Of a DNA stretch of 64,000 bases, positions 29,100 through 40,199 are shown piece by piece. Position numbers and translations under genes: made by a program. Every line of letters starts with the position of its first letter. The first letter of the stretch is position 1. The stretch comes from Nipponacmea schrenckii (lineage: Eukaryota; Mollusca; Gastropoda; Lottiidae), in the NCBI GenBank assembly GCA_030562195.1, contig JAUJPP010000003.1, positions 16,957,398-17,021,397 on the forward strand, read 5' to 3'. Below the pieces are notes generated by a model, which was not told where the DNA came from, ran no database searches, and saw only the letters and a program-made list of their open reading frames with translations.

Positions 29100-29415
29100 C
29101 AATTCTCAAACCCATGTTCGTGAAAGCATTTCATGGCTTGTTACGAGTTTGGGGAGATAACTCAGACATGCCTAAAATCAGATCACAATTTACAATTGTC
29201 TAGACAAATCAGAACCTCCTACTATAAACCTTCATTTAACTTATAAGCATAGCAAAGGCAGGCCTGTAACAATAAATTTAGCTTCCAACAACACAGTGGA
29301 ATTATGTCCAGTTAAATCATTGCTAGATTACATTTTATTAAGGGGTTATTTTCCGGGTTCATTATTTTCATTCCTTGATAAAAAAAATCCATTTCTAGAT
29401 CTTTTAGGCACTTGA
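29100..29415 (+). pseudogene. Second tyrosine-recombinase relic (Crypton/DIRS-type)
   Basis: KAFHGLLRV...GEIT, then after frame changes TINLHLTYKHSKGRPVTINL, ELCPVKSLLDYILLRGYFPG and SLFSFLDKKNPFLDLLG with a stop. F.G.LR.GEI, Y.HS.GR, and CPV..L..Y...RG..PG.LF match the core of eukaryotic tyrosine recombinases. It lies on the other strand from the 20.7-26.9 kb element and is a different family. The last His/Arg/Tyr boxes are missing. Confidence 0.7.
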
Positions 29416-30109
29416 ATTATTCTTAGTTGGGGTGGGTATGATCGATGTCATTACCAAGGCCACAGTTTTCGTAAAGGGGGCGCAACATATTCTGCAAGTA
29501 AAGGTTACACTGATAAAAGTATATGTAAATATACAGCTTAAGTGTAGTAAATAATTTACTCTGTATAGTAAAAAATGCATCATTTGTATTTTTACTATAT
29601 AAAAGTTGTAATCCAATTATACCAGAGCACATATTAAAAATAAACCGAAAATCCTGTTAATTAAAAATAAGTAAATTAACTTACTAGTATATAAATGGTA
29701 GCCTATTAATCGCGCGTTTCTATTTGTATAGTGGGTGTTGTTTATGTTGAGCAGATATGGCGGATGTGGCACCAGGCAGGGTATGCTTACTCTTTTAAGA
29801 CACCTGATACCACTTTTCATTATGAAATACTTATTCACGTGTGATACCTCATGTGAAAGGTTCAGTAGCCACTTCCTATTATTTAGGGTAGGCCCCTATA
29901 TGCTTTCTCTGCCAGACACCCGATGCCACTTTTTAAAATTAATACTAATTCATTTATAATAGTACAAAAAGTTCATTAGCCGCTACCTAAACTATAGGCC
30001 TAGGCTATTTCTTTAAAATGTTTTTGGATTTTGGATTACATTCTTGTTCCTGCACCATGCAATTTTTTAATTTTAAACCAAGAGGTAAGTAACATTTATT
30101 TATTGTTCA
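29416..30109. other. AT-rich spacer
   Basis: No recognised feature. A donor-like AGAG/GTAAGT occurs at about 30091 after a short plus-strand frame and might belong with the next entry. Confidence 0.35.
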
Positions 30110-30592
30110 CCAATTCGTCCATCTAAGTTTGTTGAATGACAATATTCTCATTTGGTCGTCATGGTGATCGCGCCAGAAGTCATCCACTGATTTGAGTCTC
30201 GTTCTTCCAGATGTGCATAGAATGTTCGAACCACCTGTATAATTCTCACACGGCCTCTCTCTGAAAGCGTTGAAGAAGATGGAAGAGGTTGAATTTCGTC
30301 GAATGTCGAAATTATGTATGCAGAGCTTAGCCCAACAGGAACTTATCTTAACCACTACAAGTTACAAGGCAATGTCAAACATTTGATTTATCCTTGTTGT
30401 ATGCCGAATTTCTCACGTTCTTTCGTCAAATTTAATTCGTAAAGGTGCTTCGGAACCTTGCAATAAATGGGCTGAGTCCACAAATATTGAAAAGGCTATT
30501 TCAGTTGCAACAAGTGGCCACCTTGGATACAAAAGCTCAAAATATGCACATAAACACCAAAAACCAAATTTTGTGAACGTTTCCCTTTAAAT
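30110..30592 (+). pseudogene. Unrecognised broken coding relic
   Basis: Two plus-strand stretches read like protein: SLKALKKMEEVEFRRMSKLC then MQSLAQQELILT, and NLIRKGASEPCNKWAESTNI then EKAISVATSGHLGYKSSKYA ending in a stop at 30590. A stop interrupts the first. I cannot assign a family. A decayed mobile element or pseudogene is most likely. Confidence 0.35.
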
Positions 30593-33388
30593 CATCAAAT
30601 GCACTGAATGACCCCAGCTTTTTAGTCTGAAAATAAGACAAAATAACAAATCTCTAACTACAATAATTCTCCACAAATACACATACATAATCCTTAAAAG
30701 ATACACAGAAGGTAGCTCACATGTTATAGGTAGGCTACATCACTCCAACCTTAGTTTTCCAATAATAGGCACCTATAAGCCACACTTCCTTGATTTTATG
30801 GTAAGTGCAACACATGGTAAAGAAAATTGCGGACAATATGGCGGCTCTTCTGTCTGTCAAAAATGGCTAAAATGTACACTAATCCCACTGATTTCCAGAA
30901 CACATACATCCATACACACAAGATTGGAGCTGGGACTCTCTTCTCTTCGGTAGTACAAAAGTGCCTTACACGGATTCAACGATTATCGGTCACTAATACC
31001 AATTTTCACATCACGGTTCACATTTGTTGACACCAAGCTTCGTGCTCGATGCATCACATATCCTTGTGCATGGCCATACAACCTAAACAGTTCATCTTTT
31101 TACGCTGGAAAATAAGCGTTGAGAATAATTGATTAATTGATGCATTTAAAAACTGACTGAAACGAAAACTTCATTTGAAAACATCAAAACTACACAGAAG
31201 TCTTCGTTCATAAGGAGTCAATCGGTATTTCTCAAGAAAAATGTCAACATTGATGAAATGAGAAAGATCGGGAACTGACATGAGGCTACATTATGCAATC
31301 CTTTAACTTTGATGTACATGGAATAATACAATCAGCATAAAAACGAAATAAATATCTCGAAAATAAAAGAAATTTAGGCCTACCTTCAAACTCGAAACCG
31401 TCAATGTAAACATACAGACCACGTGATGGTGCAAGTCTCACAAGTTTTGTTTATAAAGTTTCGAAATTATTCACCAAAAATATTTTATTGACATATTTTT
31501 ATATAAACGGTGATAATTTACCGAATAAAACATTTCTATGTCATTGTATATTAAAAAAAAATGTTTTAGTATTTACTACAATATTTACTATAAATGTCAT
31601 GTGTTTACGGCATAAAAAATATGTAACACGTAAGCCTTGAGTTGACAGATGAGTTACTCCTGTAAACGAACGCAAATTACAGTTAAGCTATATTCAGTTA
31701 TTAACCTGAACCGTGTAAACTTACTCTATATCACAACAAGTTTTCGAAACATCAGTTCTTGCAAGTTTTGGAATCAGGTGCTAGGCCCCCACGATGGGAA
31801 TTATAAAATGTGTGGCCTAGGCTAGGGGCCTATCTATAAAAGTGACTTTTGAGTCCACATATAACTCAATAAGTAAAAATGGAGCAATGTAATATTAATA
31901 TTTCTCCAAAACAAGAAATGAACAGTAAGGATTTCTTCTTCAGTTACGAATATGACAATGAGAGAAATTTTTACTTCAAGAGTCTTCCATAGTGATGGTT
32001 ATTACGTCACCTCTTTGACCACGTGACCGAAGTAACACGATTTCTCCCTGCAACAATCTATAAAACGGCACGCGACAGCGTATGAACGTGGACTCAGTCT
32101 TCGGCAAAAAGGCCAATAAGAATCACAGAAGAAGGACAGTTACAGATGAAGAACGAAGAATTAATACACAGAATAAGCCATAGCAGGTCGATCCTTACTC
32201 AACGTCTGTGATATGGTTTTTACACCATACCTACCTACGTAGGCCTACCAGTACCAGGCAGTCAGCAGGATACTGTCTAAGAGCTCGCATCTCTTTACAG
32301 GTGAGGATTGCTATTCAAAAATGGAAAGGAAACTTCATAAATTTTTGACCAAGGAAAGCTGCATTCCGAATGAAAATAAAGGTTTACTCACCATTACTTT
32401 TCGCAGAAAGCAAGGGGAATCATTTAGAGTTTAGTACTAGTAGATCTAGGCCCAGATCTGCTACTGCTAGGCCTAATCACAGTAATGATGTTGAAAGACA
32501 AATTGTCATTAATTCTAAAGGAGGAAGGACCCCCATGCCCTTGACTATCTGAGATAATCTTGCAGAGGAGATTGGTTTCCGGGCCCCCTGTGTATGTTTG
32601 GCTTGGAACCTGTGACTTGACATCCAAGGACAAATCTGGCTTTATCAGTCTTGTATCTCATGACAATTCATTAGTATAATATAGCTGACAAATATCAGTA
32701 GATAGTTCAAGTACCCTTACTTCTCCATATTTCTGTGGAACCAGAAGAGGTACCATAAAGATCCATTAGTTTTCGAAGACCAAGACCGCCAACTGGTAGC
32801 TCAAATTTCTAAACTGGACACAATTCTCAGATCTATCAATAATTACATTGGGAGTCATTCTCATTATTTCTGCGTGGATCTTTACAGGGTGTCTAAAGCG
32901 TGCAGATAAAAAAGAAGTACCAGTGCAGAATCTGCTCAACCAACAACTCGCCGGTATTACAGCTATTAACTGTACAAGGATGGTATTCACCCAGGCAATT
33001 TAATTGGTAAAGTTTGGATGAAGAAGATCACAGATCAGGCTACCAAAGACTGCTGGATCCAGATTTTTTTCACCACTCGTAGGGTGTTTGAAATTGCAAT
33101 CATACTGTGAGGGCGTTCTTCGCTGGTGTGGTTGTTTATTACTTTCACTCCTGCATTGGTCAATGAAGTGAAAATCAAAATTGCTGATAAATATATCAAC
33201 AAATACTGAGACTGGATATAAGCCCCTAGCAGGATTTTGAAAATAGCAATTTGATTGTACAACTCCTGTTTTGGTTACTATCTTGCTAATCCTGAATTAG
33301 AGCAAAAAGCATCATGGCTATCAACTGAGGAAAGAGATACAGAGCTTTAAATTGACCACCTAAGAAAACCACATCATCTGGTTCAAAG
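30593..33388. other. Low-information region with weak coding traces
   Basis: Mostly AT-rich. A plus-strand trace at 32760-33060 reads VFEDQDRQLVAQISKLDTIL and LYKDGIHPGNLIGKVWMKKI with stops between; its D-G-I-H block recalls the end of SGNH-like domains of retroelement ORFs, but this is weak. A CACGTG box occurs at 31422. No gene can be supported. Confidence 0.3.
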
Positions 33389-33598
33389 TGGTACAACATA
33401 AACCTCCGTGCTGTATGGGGAAGTATGGCGACAGGAAGTGGCAACAGCCATTTGAGTGAATGTATGGGAACAATGGGAATTCCTAGCATGTCTACACATA
33501 CTTTTTCGTCCATAGAACATGAAATTGGTATTTGGTGGTATGTTCTTATTTGGAAATCTTTGTATTGCTGTAAATTCAGATTTTTTGCTAGAAATTAA
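33389..33598 (+). pseudogene. Transposase-like fragment
   Basis: One open stretch: INLRAVWGSMATGSGNSHLS, ECMGTMGIPSMSTHTFSSIE, HEIGIWW, then a stop. The G.M.TG.G...L.E....G+P.MS...F...E..IG.WW pattern is one I associate with multi-copy animal transposase-like proteins, possibly Mutator-related. I cannot name the family. Truncated on both sides. Confidence 0.5.
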
Positions 33599-34129
33599 TA
33601 TGGAGAACGTTATATCTCTTGCAAAAAGTGAGACCACTACATTATCTTACTGGACTGACTAGTGCCAAAAAACACCACCATACTATAAAAAAAAGTAGTA
33701 CAGAAAAAAAATGGCCGCTTTTCTTTACTGAATTTAGAAGGTCTTTTATTAAAATATCATTGATTTTTTCAAAATTTCACGATTGGAGTGCTGTAGTTTA
33801 CGTATCAGAGCTTTTGTTGACATAAGAAATAGTTATTTTAATGGACATTTTACAGGTGAATTTCTGTTGTTAGTGAATGTCTCAATTTTTTCAAATAAAT
33901 GGTAATTACACCTTTCAAAAACATTTTTTTTTATAAAGTTTTATTTAGGTAATTAGACATAATAGGACATCCATATAACACAAAATATGAAATGATAAAG
34001 GTCTAATTAAAAAGTTGACTTATAACTGTGGCCTAATAACTGTGGAGGGGTCTTAAAGTGTTGTTTGGCCGAATCTGGAAAGAAAATGGGCAGTTTAAAG
34101 GAATTAATTTCTCATTGTAAAGCATTATA
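33599..34129. other. Spacer
   Basis: AT-rich, nothing recognised. Confidence 0.4.
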
Positions 34130-35925
34130 TGAGTGACGTACAGCATATTCCATGCCCATATCAGGATGCACAGCTCAACTCAACAAACACACCTGTTTCA
34201 CTTCACACATTTCAAGGAAACAGAGCTAGAAACCTTTCTGAAGATCTGAAAAGTGATTTCTTAAATCGATCTAGGCCTACTGAAAGTGGCATTACGGTTA
34301 CCTAGATTTTGATCATCTTTCAACAATCAGCGATAGTAATTATTATAATGCTGGAAAAGCCAAATCTTCACTTAGTCAGCTTAGTTCTGATTTGAAAGTT
34401 GGTCGAGATATCAGATGCCCAAATCTGTAATGAATCTGAATTTAAGCATACTTTAGCTTTATTCTTTTTGAAGATGGAATCTGTTCATTAGATTCCAGTA
34501 ATGCATCTCCTGTTAAACACTTTATCTGAAAATGGAGATATGAATTCACATTTTAAAAGGAAAAGGTATTTTAAGCGTAATTTTTTATTTGTGGAGCCAA
34601 TTGAAATAAAACTTGGGCTAGATCATAATAATAAGCCATGTAGCTTTCATTATGTTACAGTCAAAGACACAATAATAGCATTACTACAAAATAAAAGCTT
34701 TCTAAAACAATATAAAAATCCCATAAAAAATAATTTTAACAGAAAAGTTTTCACAGATATAACTGATGGAGATTCCTTTCAAAATAATGCATATTACAGT
34801 CAAAATCCCGAAGCACTAAAAATTATTATTTATCAAGATTGAAATTGCAAATCCTCTTGGATCAGCAAAAAAGGTTTTTAAACTTTTAGGATTTTATTTT
34901 TCCTTACTTGATATATACCCATACAATAGGTCTAAAATTGATCCCTTGCAACTAGCCAATTTTATGTAAATAATGACTTTGTTCACTTTGATAATGGAAA
35001 GAAAGTCTTGAAACGTTTTATTAATGATTTAATAGATCTTACAAAAGGAATTGAAATCAATGGAACAATTATTAAAGCAAATGTGGTTCTGTGATAACCT
35101 GGGAAGTCATATGATTGGTGGATTCACCACTAATTTTACAAATGAAAAATATTTATGTAGATACTGCTTAATATCTAAGGAAGAATATGATGTTTCTATA
35201 AGAAATAATTGTCTTAGAACTAAAGAAAATTTTAATAATGTACTAAACTATACAAGTGAAAATAATGTTAATCATCATTATGGAATAAAATCTGATTGTC
35301 TGTTCATCAACTGCCAGGCTTCCATGTTTGCAACCCAGCCTTGTCACCTTATTTAGGTCATGACCTGTTTAAAGGTGTAGTGAAGTACGACCTAGCTTTA
35401 TATGTTAAAAGATTAATTAAAGTAAATCACTTACTTTATATAGAAACTCTCAATTCATTAATTACAAATTTTAAGTTTACTGGAATAGATTTGTGCAACA
35501 AACCTGTTACCTTTAAAGCAAAATGTGACAAGTGGGCATGTAGTTCACACTGTTAAGATTCCTTCCTGTAATACTTTATGATTATGTCCCTGATGTTGAA
35601 GATCCAACTTGGCAAGCAATCTTGATGTTGAGATTAGTTACGGAATATCTTTGTGCCCCAACCATTTCAATAGGTCAGATGGCAATACTTCATCATTTAA
35701 TTGATGAGAAATAGATAAGTGAAGGAACTTTTTCCAGAAGTCAATTTAAGACCTAAACATCATTATTTGCATCATTATGCTTCTTTAATTATTCAATTTG
35801 GGCCTTTATTAAGGGTTTGGACTATGCGTTTTGAATCAAAGCATACCTATTTTAAAAGATGCATTCGAAGCTCAAAAAATTTCAATAACGTTACACACAC
35901 AATATTCCATTCAAAGTAAAAGACT
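34130..35925 (+). pseudogene. Multi-copy transposon-associated gene relic, at least five frame breaks
   Basis: Pieces run in one direction: HYMSDVQHIPCPYQDAQLN, FLFVEPIEIKLGLDHNNKPC, FHYVTVKDTIIALLQNKSF, CDNLGSHMIGGFTTNFTNEK followed by YLCRYCLISKEEYD, SPYLGHDLFKGVVKYDLALY, WQAILMLRLVTEYLCAPTIS and LRPKHHYLHHYASLIIQFGP with RVWTMRFESKHTYFKRCIRS. This order resembles a repeated 'uncharacterized' protein type seen in fish and invertebrates. The CRYC pair suggests zinc binding. Family name and mechanism unknown to me. No intron sites were needed to connect the pieces, only indels and stops. Confidence 0.55.
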
Positions 35926-36129
35926 TCTCAAAATAATTCTCGTTTATTTTAAAAATAAACACTAAGTGCCACAACATTTTCTATTAAAAAAGTTTGTACC
36001 CTTATCTAGAAGCATTTACTCTAGTTTAGGGATTTTCTTTGGTTAATTTTATTTATTTTTTAGTTATTTTTATATGCACTGTGTCATTGATTCAATTGAA
36101 GTGTATTCTTTGCAAGTTGAGTGTTATTC

Positions 36130-36607
36130 TATGGAACGCCGTAACTGCCTTCTGTTAGTATTTTTGCAGTATCAGCATTTTTTTGTATTATCAGCATCAT
36201 CTTTTCGTATTATCATCTTTTTCTATTATCATCTTTTTGTATTATATGCATCATCTTTTTGCAGTATCAGCATCTTTTTGTATTATCAGCATCATCTTTT
36301 CGTATTATCATCTTTTCGTATTATCATCTTTTTGCATTATAAGCATCATCTTTTTGCAGTATCAGCATCTTTTTGTATTATCAGCATCATCTTTTCGTAT
36401 TATCATCTTTTTGTATTATCATCTTTTTGCATTATCAGTATCATCTTTTTGTATTATCATCTTTTTGTATTATCAGCATCATTTTTTTGTATTATCATCT
36501 TTTTGTATGATCATCTTTTCCGTAACTGGCCGTAGGTTTGCGGAAATCAACGGTAATCTTCGTAAGAAGTCCACGTAAATAAGATGCCGTAGACTAGGTT
36601 AATGAGT
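36130..36607 (+). repeat. Left inverted-repeat arm with internal minisatellite
   Basis: About 25 copies of the theme 'tttttgtattatcagcatca'. The ORFs across it are periodic artefacts. Confidence 0.88.
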
Positions 36608-37198
36608 CTGCAGTCTCCGATGAATTTAGTGATGGCATTTACAGATGTTTCTCTAATACTGATTAAAAGGTAGCATGTCACGCTAAAGAAGTTGGAAGTA
36701 AGAACTCGCAGAAGTAGAAATGAAGAAAGTAAAAAATGATGGTCTGATGTAGAAAGCTGTTTAAAGGGGGTGGGGGCAGTAAACAGTCAAATATTTAAGC
36801 CTGAAGGAATATAGATTCAGAGGTAGGAAGTCAAAATCTGGTTGGAAGTCTAGCAATAGGAAGTCGGACATGGTAATCAGATTTAGGACGTTGGGAATCA
36901 CGTATGAAGTTGAAAGTGACAGTCTGATGTAGGTTGTTGGAGGTCAGAAGTTCTATTTTCACGGGGGTTTAGAAAAATGAAAATGCTATGGTTTTTAAAT
37001 GTGTTCTGACAAAGTCTAGCATGAAGAGAAAATTGAGAATCGTATTGCAGCTAATTCTCTTACAATGTCAAAATCATTTGTGTGACACTAAATTTGCTAT
37101 CGTTAACTATTTGTGCTATGAATAAAAGAATTTGAATATTTCTATTGCACCAGTTTTTTTTTAATACCATTTGGTTAAATCTTCATGTAATGTTAATG

Positions 37199-37668
37199 TT
37201 AATTCCCTTTTGATATTGGATTTGTCTCAACATATTTTCCCCACTTCTTGGAAATTGAAAATGCATCATTGACTTCAGATTTTAACTCAGTATCGTTAAT
37301 TTGAGTAAAACTCCGAACGGATAAGTCAAAAAATGCCATTCGCCGATATACAGTTCTTTCCGATACAGACATCAACTTTGAAATTTCAGCTATTTTGAAA
37401 CCAGAGTCTAATAAACTCTCTAACAATTGTTTTGATTCAAAACAATTCTGTTGTGTTTGCATTCTGACTGAGCATATTTAATACATTCTGTTCCGATTTT
37501 CATCATATCTGAAGAATTTGATATCCCAAGGCGTTCCATATCATATCTGGACAAATGGCAAACTAAATCAGGAGTTATTTTTTCTCTTTGAAAGGCAGGC
37601 GTATGCAATGAAAGGTGTAAATTTTCTAAAATGGTATCCATTTTGACAAAATAAAAGTTGCGTCTCAT
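37199..37668 (-). pseudogene. Transposase N-terminus (SAM-like plus helix-turn-helix) of the 36.1-38.1 kb element
   Basis: First frame: TPDLVCHLSRYDMERLGIS and SDMMKIGTECIKYA, SAM-like. After a frameshift near 37440: LLDSGFKIAEISKLMSVSER, TVYRRMAFFDLSVRSFTQIN, a resolvase-type HTH followed by the linker usual before an rve (DDE) integrase core. The core itself is missing: 36608-37198 shows no catalytic motifs. The element is therefore non-autonomous now. Confidence 0.68.
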
Positions 37669-38112
37669 TAACCTAGTCTACAACATCTTCTTTACGTCGA
37701 CTTTTTACGAAGATTAACGTTGATTTCCGTAAACCTACGGCAAGTTACGGAAAAGATGATCATACAAAAAGATGATAATACAAAAAGATGATGCTGATAA
37801 TACAAAAAGATGATAATACAAAAAGATGATGCTGATAATACAAAAAGATGATAATACAAAAAGTTTGATAATACGATGAAATACGAAAAGATGATGCTGA
37901 TAATACAAAAAGATGATAAAAAAGTGATGCTATAATCAGTGATGAGATATAATACGAAAAGATGATGCTGATAATACAAAAAGATGCTGATACTGCAAAA
38001 AGATGATGCATATAATGACAAAAAGATGATAATACGAAAAGATGATGCTGATAATACAAAAAGATGCTGATACTGCAAAAATACTAACAGAAGGCAGTTA
38101 CAGCGTTCCATA
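37665..38112 (-). repeat. Right inverted-repeat arm
   Basis: Reverse complement of the left arm with indels in the minisatellite and point differences in the inner 90 bp. Confidence 0.88.
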
Positions 38113-38217
38113 TTATTCGATGTCACAAGCACTTGCAAGTCATTTATAATATGTGGAGGTGTTTTGTTGTCACCTGTCTATCGGTCTATCAACATTTGTT
38201 GTGGACATAATAAGAGC

Positions 38218-38705
38218 TAGAATGTTCAATAGATTTTTAAGAAACTTGGTATGAGCATAAGAATTAATGCGTTGGCAGTCAAGTTCGAATTTTACAATTG
38301 TTCAATGAACGTTTTTTATTTTTAGTTATTTCCCTGGACTAAAATCACATCAAAATTTATTGTCGATGCTATAGTAGCTACCATTTTCAATGGATTTTGT
38401 TGAAACTATGTGTGAGGAATTTATAAGACCGGAGTTAAGCTTGAATATGCCGATTTTTTTTGATTGCCCAGGACTAAAATCACGTAAAAATTTTATTGTG
38501 GGTTTAATTGAAGCTACAATTCTGTTTGGATTTTGATGGAACTTGGTTTGAACATTGGAATTAATAGTGGTCAAGTTCGAATTTGACAATTTCGATAATA
38601 TTTGAACAGTTATTGCCTTTGACTTTGTAAAATCGCATTTAAAAAAAATTGTTGATACAATAGAAGCTACAATTATTTTTTACAATGGCTTTTGATAAAA
38701 CTTGT
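38218..38705. repeat. Three to four tandem units of about 135 bp
   Basis: 'ggactaaaatcac(at/gt)aaaa', 'gaagctacaatt', 'ggattttg.tgaaactt' and 'tcaagttcgaattt' recur in order. Unit boundaries are diffuse. Confidence 0.7.
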
Positions 38706-39203
38706 GAGCATTGAAATATTTCATTTGAACATATAGATGCTATAAATCAAAGGAAAAAGCTATAAGAATGCTTATGTGTTGGTGTATGTTAACTTACCTG
38801 GCATGCTATCTTTTAAATTCATACTAAATTGTGTTATTTCATTAATGTTTTTTTCTGCATTTAAGCTATATAATCATCTTAATACTCAAAGATAAAGACA
38901 GTTCTTTTTTGTACAGAACAAAAATAAATTTTAATTCATCTATAGCTCATGTTAAAGATTAATGTTTTTTTTTCTTTTGTTTGCATAAATAAAATTTTTT
39001 TTTAATAAGAGGAGTACTTTTATTATCTAGATGGTTCATTTTGCATTTTGTGAGTGAAATAATGCATAAGAATTTTTTAATAGTGCATAGAAAATAAAAA
39101 TATTGTTATCTCGCATGGCACTGGACTCTTTTTCTTGTATTTTTACTATAAACTGACTGGCAGAAAGTTGCCAGTGCTTTGACCGACGTTCATATCAATA
39201 CAC
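38706..39203. other. AT-rich spacer before the Ty3/gypsy relic
   Basis: May include decayed gag; I could not read it. Confidence 0.35.
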
Positions 39204-39700
39204 ACCTGACGGTCGACCCATTTGTTTTAATTGCAATACCCCCGGCCATGTTCAGAGACACTGTAGACGTTTGCAATCGTCATGTTATCCTTCAAAAAAC
39301 TAGATAAACCCAGGAATGTCATAATAACTGAAAAGACAAACCTCGGTAATAAAAAAACACTAGTAGGAAACACTTATTGTGCTATCAATTTGTCAAAATT
39401 CCACCTGTTCGCACTAAACGTTTCCGGTGCTGAATGCTGTGCCATTGATTATGCAACATTCATAAAAATCCCCAAAGAAAATCTGTCTAACCTTATAACC
39501 TATAGGAATCAATTACATTGAACGTTAAGGGTAAATGTACTTAAAGATTTCAGTTAGGTAAAACAAAAATTAAGTATGTAATACAAAATTTAGGTAGGGA
39601 TATGATACTTGGCAATTATTTTTTCCAATTTTTTGGTAATGTTTTGGATTATACAATGTAATTGTCACACCATGCGCTAAGATAATGAAATTGGTCCATC
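39204..39700 (+). pseudogene. Gag zinc knuckle and aspartic protease of the Ty3/gypsy relic
   Basis: PDGRPICFNCNTPGHVQRHC is a textbook CX2CX4HX4C knuckle. Next is the protease: FHLFALNVSGAECCAIDYAT, where the D(S/T)G active-site triplet reads VSG, and later RDMILGNYFFQFFGNVLDY, the family's flap-side block. The lost aspartate means it is inactive. Confidence 0.8.
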
Positions 39701-39796
39701 GTTTCTCGATCGAAAACTGGGCAATATAAAACAGATAAATTATTGCATATCCGGAAGTCTACGCATATACCACCAAATTCCTCTAATCTATTAGAT

Positions 39797-40075
39797 TAGT
39801 GGAGTATTGTATATTTATTTTGTGGTCATGTACTTGATCGCCGGAAAATATATCTGTCCATTTGATACACATGTATATGTGTATTTTTAGTATTTCAGAC
39901 GAATTGTATATTGAGATATTATGTATTTTCGATTTTTTTCTTTTTTTCTTTTTTTTTTCTTTCTTTTTTCCAATGTATTGCCCCATGGGCTGAATGTGAG
40001 ACAGGACCATGTCCTTGTGTATTGGGCCTAATTCTGACCCATGTAAAATAAAGAGTTTATTTATTTATTATTAAT
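39797..40075 (+). repeat. Dispersed repeat family R2, copy 2 (inside Ty3/gypsy)
   Basis: Ends with 'catgtaaaataaagagttta' and a TTA-rich tail. It sits between the protease and reverse transcriptase of the Ty3/gypsy relic and is therefore younger than it. Confidence 0.85.
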
Positions 40076-40199
40076 TATAGATTACTTAAGATTCCGCATT
40101 ATATGAAGGGTAAATGCATTTTAAGTTCTCCTATTGATACCTGCAAACTTTATTTGATCAACCCGGCCTATTAATATCAAGCAATATCCATTGTCCTAC

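Larger units (their letters stand above)
36130..38112 (-). mobile_element. 1,983-bp DNA transposon with about 450-480 bp inverted repeats (IS3EU-like)
   Basis: The ends read TATGGAACGC on the left and GCGTTCCATA on the right, flanked by the direct repeat TTATTC (36124-36129 and 38113-38118). The arms (36130-36607, 37665-38112) match in reverse through a TTTTGTATTATCATC minisatellite and a conserved inner block around 'gactaggttaatgag'. The core holds a minus-strand transposase N-terminus. A 6-bp duplication and TAY ends fit the IS3EU superfamily as I know it; that name is an inference. Confidence 0.85.

Noticed and set aside
36183..36578. Phe/Tyr/Ile-rich 131-153 aa ORFs
   Set aside because: They translate the TTTTGTATTATCATC minisatellite of the transposon arms.
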